A stretch of 50,028 bases of DNA from Sporolactobacillus mangiferae (lineage in GTDB: Bacteria > Bacillota > Bacilli > Bacillales > Sporolactobacillaceae): contig NZ_JAMAST010000020.1 in NCBI RefSeq assembly GCF_023336505.1, forward strand, positions 1-50,028. The letters run 5' to 3'. The notes beneath the pieces were generated by a model. That model did not search any database, was not told the DNA's origin, and saw nothing but the letters and a program-made list of their open reading frames with translations. The position numbers were made by a program, and so were the translations under genes. This document shows positions 41,178-49,072 of this stretch, piece by piece. The first letter of the stretch is position 1, and every line of letters starts with the position of its first letter.

Positions 41178-41351
41178 ATTTGTCCATTTTTCTAACCATT
41201 TGACTGTAATCTTTCCATTTATATTCCTTTCTATCTGAATCCAGACATGCTTCACTACATAACAGCAGCTATGCTTTAAATCAGGATTGTTTACATGAAC
41301 CAAATGTTTGTTTACACTTATTGTGAAATCAATCACGAATAAATCGGACAT
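41151..41351 (-). CDS. Hypothetical small ORF, 66 aa
   Basis: A minus-strand reading frame starting MSDLFVIDFTISVNKHLVHV with GGAG 5 nt before the ATG. It is AT-rich, and its end (ITVKWLEKWTNNKNVPMYF) overlaps the adhE terminator. I recognise no family. It may be a real small gene, a remnant, or chance; apart from it the gap between adhE and the D-lactate dehydrogenase gene holds only the terminator. Confidence 0.25.
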   Translation of the reverse strand: MSDLFVIDFTISVNKHLVHVNNPDLKHSCCYVVKHVWIQIERNINGKITVKWLEKWTNNKNVPMYF

Positions 41352-41395
41352 GATTTCTCCAAATATGCAAGCTGTTCAGGAGGGATACGGCCAAA

Positions 41396-42397
41396 ATGAT
41401 AAAAATCTTGATGTACGGCGTGCAAAGTCACGAGCAAGAGATCATTGCGCAGTGGGCAAAAAAGCACTCAGCTGAAGTGCATACCACAGCGGATATGCTT
41501 TCTGAACATACGGTTGCAGCGGCGGATGGCTTTGACGGAATTTGCATTCAACAGCCGATTGCACTCGGCGGCCCCAACGTGTATGCACAGCTTAAAAGCT
41601 ATGGCATCCGGCAAATCGCCACGCGAACAGCGGGTTATGACATGATTGACCTGAAGGAAGCGGAGAAAAACGGGTTAGTCGTCACAAACGTGCCCGCCTA
41701 TTCGCCTTATGCAGTAGCAGAACTTGCTGTTACTCAGGCACTGCAGCTGGTTCGCCACATTCCGCAATTCCAGAAACGCATCGCAGACAATGACTTCCGC
41801 TGGGCGGGACTTCTTTCGCGGGAAATCCGTTCGCTGACCGTCGGCATTATAGGAACAGGACGCATCGGTGCCACGGCCGCCAAGCTTTTCAAGGGACTCG
41901 GTGCAACTGTAATCGGTTTTGATCAATATCCGAATCAGCAGCTCAGCGAAGTGCTCGACTACCGCCACTCGCTTGAGGATGTGCTGAAGGAGGCGGACAT
42001 TGTCTCGCTTCATACGCCGCTTTTCGATTCAACGCGCCATATGATTAATAAAAACACGCTGAAAATCATGAAGAGAAGTGCCTATCTGATCAACATCGCA
42101 CGCGGTGGTCTCATTAACACAGCCGATTTAATTGACGCACTGGAAACGGGACAAATCGCCGGTGCCGCACTGGACACATTCGAAAATGAGGAATTCATTA
42201 ATAAAAATCTGGGCGATCGCAAGCTTGATGATCCCTATCTTGAGAAGCTCATCGCCATGGATCAGGTTCTGCTTACGCCTCACGTTGGATTTTTTACTGA
42301 AACCGCCATTCGAAACATTGTCGAAGGCGCACTCGACGCCGTTTCCGAGGTCCTGGAAACGGGAACGAGCAAGAATCGTGTGCAGCCGATCAGCTGA
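41396..42397 (+). CDS. ldhD: D-lactate dehydrogenase (D-2-hydroxyacid dehydrogenase family)
   Basis: 333 aa. Reduces pyruvate to D-lactate with NADH. The NAD-binding IIGTGRIGATAAKLFKGLGA is followed by an aspartate at the end of the next strand (GFD), so NAD is preferred. The catalytic Arg is in NIARGGLIN, the Glu in FENEEF and the His in TPHVGFFTETA; the aromatic FF after that His and the overall length fit D-LDHs of lactic bacteria rather than glycerate enzymes. AGGAGGGA lies about 10 nt before the ATG. It is a single-gene unit with a strong terminator, next to adhE, the other NADH-recycling fermentation gene. Confidence 0.92.
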   Translation: MIKILMYGVQSHEQEIIAQWAKKHSAEVHTTADMLSEHTVAAADGFDGICIQQPIALGGPNVYAQLKSYGIRQIATRTAGYDMIDLKEAEKNGLVVTNVPAYSPYAVAELAVTQALQLVRHIPQFQKRIADNDFRWAGLLSREIRSLTVGIIGTGRIGATAAKLFKGLGATVIGFDQYPNQQLSEVLDYRHSLEDVLKEADIVSLHTPLFDSTRHMINKNTLKIMKRSAYLINIARGGLINTADLIDALETGQIAGAALDTFENEEFINKNLGDRKLDDPYLEKLIAMDQVLLTPHVGFFTETAIRNIVEGALDAVSEVLETGTSKNRVQPIS

Positions 42398-42408
42398 CTG
42401 GCACCACA

Positions 42409-42460
42409 AAGCGGAGAACAACACCTCCTTTTATAACAGGAGTGCCGTTCTCCGCTTTTT
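42409..42460 (+). terminator. Terminator after the D-lactate dehydrogenase gene
   Basis: AAGCGGAGAAC pairs with GTTCTCCGCTT, with an inner CTCCT/AGGAG stem, followed by TTTTT. It is 12 nt past the stop and may also stop the converging tetR operon. Confidence 0.92.
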
Positions 42461-42495
42461 CCTTCATTACCTGAGCTTCTACAGGCTTCGGTTTT

Positions 42496-43116
42496 TCACG
42501 ATTCTTCATTTTTCAGCAGGCCGCGCAGGCTCATGGCCAGCATATTAATAAACTGATCCATAAACGGCCGGACATCCTCCATACGTGCATCCGGATAGGC
42601 CTTTAAAAAGGCCATAGCCCGATTCATATAATATTCATAATGAGATTGAATTACCGCCATCAGTACTTCGGGTGCAACGTCGTCTTTCAGATCCAGGCTG
42701 CCAATAATCTGCTCAAAAAACTGCCGTGCCATCTTCTCCACGTCCTTGAACAGCTGTACCATCTGATCGGACAGCTGTTCTGGCGGATGAACAAACGCAT
42801 TCATCAACAGATGGAAGACATCGGGATAATCGCGGCAGAATTTAATTTCCTCCGCAACGAATGATCTTATTTTTTGAATCAAATGATCGGAAAAATTCCA
42901 GTTTTTGTAATCCAGCTTCTCTTCCGAAAAGGTCAGCGCATAATTCACACAGGCTTCAAACAATTTTTCCTTTGATTCATAATAATGGAAAATCAGCCCC
43001 TTGGATACGCCTGACGCTTTCGCAATCTGATTAGTTGACGCCTGGTCAAACCCTTTTTCCGCAAATTCATGAATGGCTGCCGTCAGAATGGCAAATTCTT
43101 TCGATGCTTCTTCCAT
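42496..43116 (-). CDS. TetR/AcrR-family transcriptional regulator
   Basis: 206 aa. The N-terminal HTH reads AAIHEFAEKGFDQASTNQIAKASGVSKG...IFHYYESKEKLF, the standard TetR pattern; the rest is a helical ligand-binding domain. It is the last gene of an operon with the ABC permease and ATPase (0-nt gap and 4-nt overlap). Two 16-bp palindromes around the operon promoter are its probable targets, giving negative autoregulation of the exporter. Confidence 0.93.
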   Translation of the reverse strand: MEEASKEFAILTAAIHEFAEKGFDQASTNQIAKASGVSKGLIFHYYESKEKLFEACVNYALTFSEEKLDYKNWNFSDHLIQKIRSFVAEEIKFCRDYPDVFHLLMNAFVHPPEQLSDQMVQLFKDVEKMARQFFEQIIGSLDLKDDVAPEVLMAVIQSHYEYYMNRAMAFLKAYPDARMEDVRPFMDQFINMLAMSLRGLLKNEES

Positions 43117-43917
43117 TTAAACCTTCAAATCCTTCCTCCTGTAAATCCATAAGGAGAGTAATGCGGAAACGACAATCACGACCAGATCGGTCACAATATA
43201 TTTCCACTCAATGCCGTCCTTGAACACACTGCTTGGCAGTGCCGCATCCACCGGTGAAAAGAAAATCAGCGTCTCAAAGTCGTCATTCATTTTTCCGACA
43301 ACACCGAATATAAAGGTCAGAAAAACGAGTCCCAGTGAAAGTGATGTCGCTGACTTGTTCGAAGACAGAATCGCTGACAGCAAAAAGCCGACTGCGAGAA
43401 AAGTCAGTCCCATGATCCATCCGGTGAAACTTAGCTGAACGAAGTCCTTAAAAAGTCCGGAAACCGAAGCGCCAGATTCCTTAAAAAGGACGCAGGTAAA
43501 AAATGCGACCACCATTGATATTAACCAGTATAGCGTATAAAGGATGCTATGCGCAGCCATTTTCCATCCGACAATGGAGATACGCGAAATCGGCTGTGCG
43601 TAGAGATACCCGATTGTGCCTTCCGCCTCTTCACGTGCCAGTGCATTAGTTCCAAGCATCGCCGCGAAGATTCCGGTCGCGATCATGACATACTGATATT
43701 CATAACCGAAATAACCTTTAATCGTGGTCAGCGCTCCGAGATCCGAGAGATTGAACGCCTTCATCATGTCCTTTGGCAATGATTTCATCTGATCAAGTCC
43801 CATATCTTTCATCGCCGGAAACAGCGAGACAAGCCCAACGGTCAGCGCAGCAACCACGATGATCCAGATCAGCAATGTTTTAATATGCGTTTTGCATTCA
43901 AGTCTGAATAATGTCAT
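43117..43917 (-). CDS. ABC-2 type transporter permease
   Basis: 266 aa with six hydrophobic segments: LIWIIVVAALTVGLVSLF, the region around YVMIATGIFAAMLGT, and four later ones. The conserved AREEAEGTIGYLYAQPISR loop after the second segment is typical of ABC-2 permeases of the drug/antimicrobial exporter class. It overlaps the ATPase gene by 4 nt, so the two form one exporter. The substrate is unknown. Confidence 0.9.
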   Translation of the reverse strand: MTLFRLECKTHIKTLLIWIIVVAALTVGLVSLFPAMKDMGLDQMKSLPKDMMKAFNLSDLGALTTIKGYFGYEYQYVMIATGIFAAMLGTNALAREEAEGTIGYLYAQPISRISIVGWKMAAHSILYTLYWLISMVVAFFTCVLFKESGASVSGLFKDFVQLSFTGWIMGLTFLAVGFLLSAILSSNKSATSLSLGLVFLTFIFGVVGKMNDDFETLIFFSPVDAALPSSVFKDGIEWKYIVTDLVVIVVSALLSLWIYRRKDLKV

Positions 43918-44813
43918 AAACGTTCTCCCTCCTGGTGTTCATACATGGTCATGAATTGTTCTTCCAAATCACGATTTGTAACCGTAACATCATCAAGTGT
44001 TTCCGATAAATTGGATAATGTAGAAAAAAGCTGTGTCAAATTCTTCTCATAGCTGAATCGCGCTTCACCATCTGTTTTTTTGATGCAGGTCGCACCGATC
44101 AGTGCCATCTGTTCAATCGGCAGATGCGCCCCCTTCAACGTAATGATTTTTACCTTTTTGTTCATCTGCGCCAGATCTTCGATACCGATCAGCTTGCCGC
44201 TGCGAATGAATGCAATTTTTGAACAATAGTCCTCCACTTCTTTCAGATTGTGGCTGGACAGGAAAATGGTGACGCCCTGTTTCTGTTTTTCTTTTAAAAT
44301 CCGAAACAGACGTGCATGCATCAATGGATCAAGCCCGTTCGTCGGTTCGTCCATAATGATCAGTTCCGGATGGTGAACCAATGCACAGACAAGCGCAATT
44401 TTCTTCTTGTTGCCAAGTGACAGATTGCCGAACTTTTTCTTCACATCAATCTGAAACAGGTCACAATAGCGCGCTATTTCCGCCTGATCACCCTTCATAT
44501 GGTGAAAATCCAGCGTGTAGCGAATCAGGTCCTGCACACGCAGCTGTGGATAGAAGCGCACATCGCTCGGCACATAGCCAATCCGTTTCTTCACCTCAAG
44601 ATCATGTTCGGGCACATTCTTTCCCAGCACCTTTATTTCTCCGCCGCTTCGCTTGATAAAATTCAGAATCATGTTCATGGTTGTCGATTTTCCTGCGCCA
44701 TTCGGTCCGATGAATCCGAAAAATTCACCCTGTTCCACTGTGAACGAAACATCATTCACCGCAAGAAACTTGCCGAATCGCTTACTGATATGATTTAATT
44801 CAATGACTGGCAT
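43914..44813 (-). CDS. ABC transporter ATP-binding protein
   Basis: 299 aa from the ATG at 44813 (GGGAGGTC 7 nt upstream), reading MPVIELNHISKRFGKFLAVN. An in-frame extension up to 45092 exists but crosses the promoter and operators and is not coding. Walker A is GPNGAGKST (36-44), the ABC signature is NLSLGNKKKIAL, a variant common in this exporter group, and Walker B is ELIIMDEPTNGLDP. The C-terminal region of about 80 residues is the usual regulatory tail. It is the first gene of the exporter operon. Confidence 0.94.
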   Translation of the reverse strand: MPVIELNHISKRFGKFLAVNDVSFTVEQGEFFGFIGPNGAGKSTTMNMILNFIKRSGGEIKVLGKNVPEHDLEVKKRIGYVPSDVRFYPQLRVQDLIRYTLDFHHMKGDQAEIARYCDLFQIDVKKKFGNLSLGNKKKIALVCALVHHPELIIMDEPTNGLDPLMHARLFRILKEKQKQGVTIFLSSHNLKEVEDYCSKIAFIRSGKLIGIEDLAQMNKKVKIITLKGAHLPIEQMALIGATCIKKTDGEARFSYEKNLTQLFSTLSNLSETLDDVTVTNRDLEEQFMTMYEHQEGERL

Positions 44814-44839
44814 ACCAAAAGACCTCCCTGCACTCGCTA

Positions 44840-44855
44840 TTGACCACCAGGTCAA
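44840..44855. promoter_or_regulatory. TetR operator, proximal
   Basis: TTGACC-ACCA-GGTCAA, a perfect 6-4-6 palindrome just downstream of the -10 element. Confidence 0.8.
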
Positions 44856-44859
44856 CAAC

Positions 44860-44888
44860 ATAGTAGCATGTATTGACCGAGTGGTCAA
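44860..44888 (-). promoter_or_regulatory. Sigma-A promoter of the ABC exporter-tetR operon
   Basis: On the minus strand TTGACC, a 17-nt spacer and TACTAT. The -35 element is half of the distal operator. Confidence 0.85.
44873..44888. promoter_or_regulatory. TetR operator, distal
   Basis: TTGACC-GAGT-GGTCAA, the same palindrome arms as the proximal site with a different centre, overlapping the -35 element. The two sites are 33 bp apart (about three helical turns), so both dimers would lie on one face of the DNA. Confidence 0.8.
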
Positions 44889-44966
44889 TAACATTTTTTC
44901 TGCATACAAGCATATTGAAATAAGTGTGCACGATTGCCACATGCAAAACCTTCTAGCCGCATAACC

Positions 44967-44995
44967 GCATAGCTTCCCTTTTCGGTTACATAATA
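44967..44995 (+). promoter_or_regulatory. Sigma-G-like forespore promoter of tlp
   Basis: GCATA, a 17-nt spacer and CATAATA match the sigma-G/sigma-F type pattern, and the site lies 23 nt upstream of the tlp start codon. Confidence 0.6.
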
Positions 44996-45018
44996 ATCGT
45001 CGAAGGGGGGATGCAAAC

Positions 45019-45246
45019 ATGGCAAAACCGGATGACCGTTCGGACAACTGGGAAAAAATCGGACACAACATCGGCAACACACTGCAAAACATGAATGAAA
45101 CCAGCGATTACATCAAGGCACATGACGAAGAAATCAGCGAAGACGAGAAGCAGCAGCTGCTTGAGAAGAACAAACGTCGTGAAGAAAGCGTAAAGGGACT
45201 GCGTGAGGAAATCAAAGACGAAGCAAGATACAGCAAAACGCACTGA
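45019..45246 (+). CDS. tlp: Small acid-soluble spore protein Tlp
   Basis: 75 aa. The start KPDDRSDNWEKIGHNIGNTL and the basic/acidic helix KNKRREESVKGLREEIKDEA match the Tlp family. Tlp is a minor small acid-soluble protein made in the forespore. AAGGGGGG lies 8 nt before the ATG, and a sigma-G-like promoter precedes it. This gene is the best direct evidence that the organism sporulates. Confidence 0.93.
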   Translation: MAKPDDRSDNWEKIGHNIGNTLQNMNETSDYIKAHDEEISEDEKQQLLEKNKRREESVKGLREEIKDEARYSKTH

Positions 45247-45255
45247 TGCACAGGA

Positions 45256-45288
45256 GAGGGCTTGAATCACGGCCCTTTTCTTTTTTTA
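45256..45288 (+). terminator. Terminator after tlp
   Basis: AGGGC pairs with GCCCT around a 10-nt loop, followed by TTTCTTTTTTT. Confidence 0.6.
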
Positions 45289-45409
45289 GAAACGGCGATC
45301 CATGAGAAGGATAAGCCTCAGGTCGTATCGGAAGATACTGCTGAGGATGATTTTTCAAAAACAAATGATGGATTAAAGTAAAGGCATACTTGGACAAAGG
45401 AGTTTCGAA

Positions 45410-45967
45410 GTGATGTATGCCTATATTTTGTTAACGGACTCCGGCACGCTGCCGTCAAAATTGGTGAAATGGTGGACGGGTGACTGCTGCACGCATGCGG
45501 CCATATCTTTGGACTCACCGCTTCTCGTATACAGTTTCGGCCGCAAATGCAGATATAATTTTTTAAAAGGGGGCTTTATCGAAACAGATCTTACGCAAAG
45601 CGGACAGCTTGATATGCCGATCAAACTGCTACGTCTGCCTCTGTCGCGAGAAAGTTATCGGCAGGCACGAGCAATGCTCGCCCATTTTCAGCACAATGGC
45701 GATCAGTACCGTTACAATTTTCTCGGGATTCTCGGCTACATAATGCATCGAAAGCTGAATCAGCCGCATGCCTATTTCTGCTCACAATTTGTTTCGATGG
45801 TGCTTGAACGCAGCGGCGCCTGTTCGCTTATGAAGCCTGCCTGTTTCGTCAAACCAGCCGACCTGCTTGAATTGAAACAGGCGGAGGTCGTTTATGAAGG
45901 ATCACTTATTGATTATTTGACTGATGGTCTGGATACACATGAGCCGCTGCCGGTACAGCCGGCTTAA
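45410..45967 (+). CDS. Permuted papain-fold (NlpC/P60-like, YiiX-type) enzyme
   Basis: 185 aa. The order of likely catalytic residues is reversed relative to papain: His29 in DCCTHAAIS comes first and Cys124 in AYFCSQFVSMVLE second. This is the circularly permuted NlpC/P60 arrangement seen in YiiX/YebB-type proteins, which act on amide or ester bonds of lipids or peptides; the substrate is unknown. No signal peptide is visible, so it is probably cytoplasmic. GTG start with AAGGAG 7 nt upstream (ATG one codon later possible). Its last 62 nt overlap the convergent acetyltransferase gene. Confidence 0.8.
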   Translation: MMYAYILLTDSGTLPSKLVKWWTGDCCTHAAISLDSPLLVYSFGRKCRYNFLKGGFIETDLTQSGQLDMPIKLLRLPLSRESYRQARAMLAHFQHNGDQYRYNFLGILGYIMHRKLNQPHAYFCSQFVSMVLERSGACSLMKPACFVKPADLLELKQAEVVYEGSLIDYLTDGLDTHEPLPVQPA

Positions 45968-46463
45968 CCAGATATTTAACCATTAAGTACTCATCAACGT
46001 AGCCATGCGGTTCTTTCATCGCTTCGCGGTCCTCACCGATGATGTCAAATCCGAATTTCCTGTAAGCGCGAATGGCAGATGCGTTATGCGTCATGACATA
46101 AAGGTACATTTTCGTGATTCCTCGTTTTTTCACTCGCTCAATCATGTATTCCATCATGTGTCGGGACACACGCCGCCCTCTATACTCAGGATTTACGTAT
46201 ACACTTGTGAGCGTGGAGCGGTGCGCCATTTTCGGCAACTTTTCCAGATGGAGTGATGCAATGGCAATCATTCGCTCTCCGTCATAACCGCCGACCGTCA
46301 TGACATAGGGATCGTCCAGATGCGCACGAATCTGATCCATTGTCCTTTTTTGCTCGGTCATAAGATCTGAAGCATAGGCCTCCGGATTGTTTTTCAGTGC
46401 TTCAAGCCGCAATGCGTGATACAGCTCCGCATCTTTGGCCGCTAATATTCTATAGGTGATCAA
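45906..46463 (-). CDS. GNAT-family N-acetyltransferase
   Basis: 185 aa with a TTG start at 46463 (GGGGG 7 nt upstream), reading MITYRILAAKDAELYHALRL. The acetyl-CoA loop is VYVNPEYRGRRVSRHMMEYM and the conserved C-terminal strand NASAIRAYRKFGF. The LRLEALKNNPEAYASD opening is common in Bacillus GNATs of unknown substrate. Its 3' end overlaps the papain-like gene on the other strand by 62 bp. Upstream lies the longest strictly phased 21-bp array. Confidence 0.9.
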   Translation of the reverse strand: MITYRILAAKDAELYHALRLEALKNNPEAYASDLMTEQKRTMDQIRAHLDDPYVMTVGGYDGERMIAIASLHLEKLPKMAHRSTLTSVYVNPEYRGRRVSRHMMEYMIERVKKRGITKMYLYVMTHNASAIRAYRKFGFDIIGEDREAMKEPHGYVDEYLMVKYLVKPAVPAAAHVYPDHQSNNQ

Positions 46464-46539
46464 ACTGATGCCCCCGCTCAATGATTTTTTATCATTATTA
46501 TGGGCTTAATCTTTCTGTTTCATGAGACGCAAAGTTTTT

Positions 46540-46652
46540 ATCGGTCTTTTTTGGGGAATTATCAGTCTGTTTCAGAGGACTATCGGTCTGTTCTGCAATA
46601 ATATCGGTCCGTTTCAGGGGACTATCGGTCTGTTCTGCAATAATATCGGTCT
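46540..46652 (+). repeat. 21-bp-period tandem array (T2), six units
   Basis: TCGGT cores at 46541, 46562 (TCAGT), 46583, 46604, 46625 and 46646, exactly 21 bp apart. Two unit forms alternate, TCGGTCTGTTCTGCAATAAT and TCGGTCCGTTTCAGGGGACT. The last unit reaches into the 3' end of the NERD gene. Confidence 0.92.
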
Positions 46653-47626
46653 CATTGATTTTTGGTAAGTAAATCAGGCGACAAATAATAAACACAGGCT
46701 CGGTTGTCACCTTTAAAATGTGAAGAGACCGAACGCAGCATTTTTTTCGCATTTGTATCTGATTGTATATTCAGAAAGGCTCTGCACTGTCTATTTGTAA
46801 TGGTCGTACCGTAAATGTGGAAATAATCGCAAAGTGCCGCTAAATGCGCTTTTCTTGATATGCAGCCACACGCCATGCAACGCCAATGCTGCTTCTCTTT
46901 GATCATGCCCAGCACGTGGCAGTCCGGGCATTGAACACCAGTGAGCACATCTTCTGGACTGATCTGGAACTTATGAAAGAGAGAAATGATGAGCGGCTGG
47001 TTAGCGGAAAGCAGTAAGTCAGAAGCACGATCAAGTTCATGCTGAGACACAAGCGGCGTCCTGAATTGCTGATCGAGTCGTGCCAGCTCTGCTCTGAGAT
47101 TTGCCCGCCGAATCACCCGGCATATTTTCTCACGGCTCAATCCTTCGAATTGCAGCTGGACACTGGAAGCGATTGCGACACGGCCACTGATCGGAAGATG
47201 TGTGCCGCGCTTGCGCAGCCAATCGCTCAGCGAATCAGCGAGTTGCTCCAACTGAGCGATTGGATCTTCGAACACATCAATAGTGCCATCCCGCACGCGA
47301 ATCAGCTGGTGCAAATCGGTATCAAACATTAGCGTCCCGCTCATATTTTTCACCTCAAGAATCAGTACGTAGCGCGCGCATAATATGAGAAAATCAATTT
47401 GGAAAAAGTGAACATGATCGGGCAAACGGAGATTGTGGAAGATGTAGAAGCTTTCCTTTGGTAAATAACTGAGCGGATAATCCATGGACTGCTCTCCGCG
47501 GTAACCGGCAAGCGCCCTTTTATAGTGCGACAGAACGTCAGCACGTGCCGGTCCGGGACGCAGCCTCCTCAACAGCGCCTCATACTGAAGCACGTGGCAT
47601 GGAATTTGAACAGGTTTCACATACAT
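46652..47626 (-). CDS. NERD (nuclease-related) domain protein with C-terminal zinc ribbon
   Basis: 324 aa. The NERD domain starts at GYRGEQSMDY (residues 41-50) and holds the PD-(D/E)xK-like residues D78 (QIDFLIL) and E91-x-K93 (LILEVKN), which suggest DNA cleavage or binding. A zinc ribbon follows with C233, C236, C250 and C253 (CPDC...CMAC). The pattern NERD plus zinc finger is seen in several Bacillales proteins of unknown role, some near defence genes. GAGGCG is 5 nt before the ATG. It stands alone, and its stop codon lies at the edge of a 21-bp repeat array. Confidence 0.85.
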   Translation of the reverse strand: MYVKPVQIPCHVLQYEALLRRLRPGPARADVLSHYKRALAGYRGEQSMDYPLSYLPKESFYIFHNLRLPDHVHFFQIDFLILCARYVLILEVKNMSGTLMFDTDLHQLIRVRDGTIDVFEDPIAQLEQLADSLSDWLRKRGTHLPISGRVAIASSVQLQFEGLSREKICRVIRRANLRAELARLDQQFRTPLVSQHELDRASDLLLSANQPLIISLFHKFQISPEDVLTGVQCPDCHVLGMIKEKQHWRCMACGCISRKAHLAALCDYFHIYGTTITNRQCRAFLNIQSDTNAKKMLRSVSSHFKGDNRACVYYLSPDLLTKNQ

Positions 47627-47743
47627 AGCATCGCCTCACTTTCGTAATAGAATATTCGACAACAACATGCAGTATCCTTTTTTACAGCTCACTCAGTCCA
47701 TTCATCAACGTTTTGTCTGCATCAGTGACCCGATGGCATGGAA

Positions 47744-47778
47744 TAAAAAAGATGCCTGTGGCTGGCCACAGAACATCC
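47744..47778 (-). terminator. Terminator after the nickel transporter gene
   Basis: On the minus strand CTGTGGC pairs with GCCACAG, extended by GATG/CATC across a small bulge, followed by TTTTTTATT. About 40 nt past the stop. Confidence 0.85.
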
Positions 47779-47817
47779 GAAAAAAGACTGATTGATCGTT
47801 CTCTTGATCGCTGCTTC

Positions 47818-48825
47818 TTATGACAGATTGCCGCCCCATCTTTGACTGGCATGAAGCATTTTCCATATGACATATGAAACGGCCCATATACTGAGAAACA
47901 GGATAATTAACGCATAGCCTAACCAGTTCAGATCGATCTGCTGCACCCAGCGCCAAATGCCGCCCTGCAAATGATACATTTTCCCGGCGACCTGACTAAG
48001 CTCGACCAGACCAATCAGTACTGCGGCAGCAACCGAAATCGCCGTCACCGTCAAATTATAATAGATTTTCCGAACAGGCGTATCCAAAGCCCAGCGATAG
48101 GCGCAAGACATCATGACCGAATCGGTTGTATCCATGACATTCATCCCAGCTGCAAAAAGAATGGGCAAGGCAAGTACAGCGATCAGCGACATATGCATTT
48201 GCGCGGACTCTGCGGAGATCGCAAGCAGACTGATTTCTGTCGCCGTGTCAAAACCGAGTCCAAAAAGAAATCCAAGCGGCAGCACATGCCAGCTCTTATT
48301 AATGAATGCAAACAACGGGCGAAGCAGTGGGACAAGCAGGCCGCGTGACTGGAGCAGCTGTTCCATCTTGGCCTGATCAAATGCTTGCTGTTTCAATCGC
48401 CCATACTGCTTCCACAAATCAATTAAGATTAATAGATTGAAAAAGGCAATGACCATGAGAAAACTGCCCGATACAATGGCACCGATCATCCCACCAACAT
48501 CCGAAAACAGAGGCAGGTGACGCTGCGCCCATTGAATGGATATTGCCAAAGCAGCTGCCATGAGAAAAACAACTGACGAATGACCGAGTGAAAAATAAAA
48601 GCCGACACCCATCGGATTTTGCTTCTGCTCTGTCAGCTTGCGCACAGTATTGTCAATAGCGGCAATGTGATCGGCATCAAAAGCATGGCGAAGTCCAAGG
48701 GTGTATGCGACCAGTCCAAGTCCAAGCATTGCCGGATGAGCCTGCACCGCAAAGAAAAGAGAGCATAGACCGGCAAAATGCAGAAAAATGGAACCTGTAT
48801 AGTAGGGCAAACTTTTTTTGATCAT
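47818..48825 (-). CDS. NiCoT-family nickel/cobalt transporter (HoxN/NixA type)
   Basis: 335 aa with about eight hydrophobic segments. The NiCoT signature RHAFDADHIAAIDNTVRKL (histidines and aspartates of the metal-binding helix II) and LGFDTATEISLLAI are intact. The family imports Ni2+ or Co2+ with high affinity. AAAGGAAGT lies about 9 nt before the ATG at 48825; an in-frame start at 48861 is less likely. It follows larE (about 250 nt away on the same strand), and LarE works in building a nickel cofactor, so nickel is the more likely metal. Confidence 0.93.
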   Translation of the reverse strand: MIKKSLPYYTGSIFLHFAGLCSLFFAVQAHPAMLGLGLVAYTLGLRHAFDADHIAAIDNTVRKLTEQKQNPMGVGFYFSLGHSSVVFLMAAALAISIQWAQRHLPLFSDVGGMIGAIVSGSFLMVIAFFNLLILIDLWKQYGRLKQQAFDQAKMEQLLQSRGLLVPLLRPLFAFINKSWHVLPLGFLFGLGFDTATEISLLAISAESAQMHMSLIAVLALPILFAAGMNVMDTTDSVMMSCAYRWALDTPVRKIYYNLTVTAISVAAAVLIGLVELSQVAGKMYHLQGGIWRWVQQIDLNWLGYALIILFLSIWAVSYVIWKMLHASQRWGGNLS

Positions 48826-48929
48826 TTCAGACTTACTTCCTTTCTTTTGGAAAGCGGGCAATTCGAATTCCTTTTGACTCAGATTGCCCGTTCGTGCAAA
48901 ACGGAACCGTTTTGGTTAACATCGTAGTG

Positions 48930-49047
48930 TCGGCTGACCGCTTGCCGCGAGCTTTCCCAGACAAGCGGGAATCTGCATGATATCACCACGCATCAACAGC
49001 GCCAGTCTCACAGATGTCAGCGCACCTCTGCTTTAATACTCAGCCAC
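48930..49047. repeat. GC-rich dispersed repeat, copy B6
   Basis: Contains ACCGCTTGCCGCGAGC near one end and GCGCACCTCTGCTTTAATAC near the other, matching B5. It fills the gap between larE and the nickel transporter gene. Confidence 0.65.
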
Positions 49048-49072
49048 CCGCCTGCACGATTCATCCTTTCAG

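Noticed and set aside
44814-45092. N-terminal extension of the ABC ATPase
   Set aside because: It would span the promoter, both TetR operators and the tlp promoter; the internal ATG has an excellent ribosome binding site and the family's start.
46498-46752. Minus-strand frame with repeats such as TDIIAEQ and TDSPLKR
   Set aside because: Again array DNA, which stays open because 21 is a multiple of three. It overlaps the end of the NERD gene in another frame.
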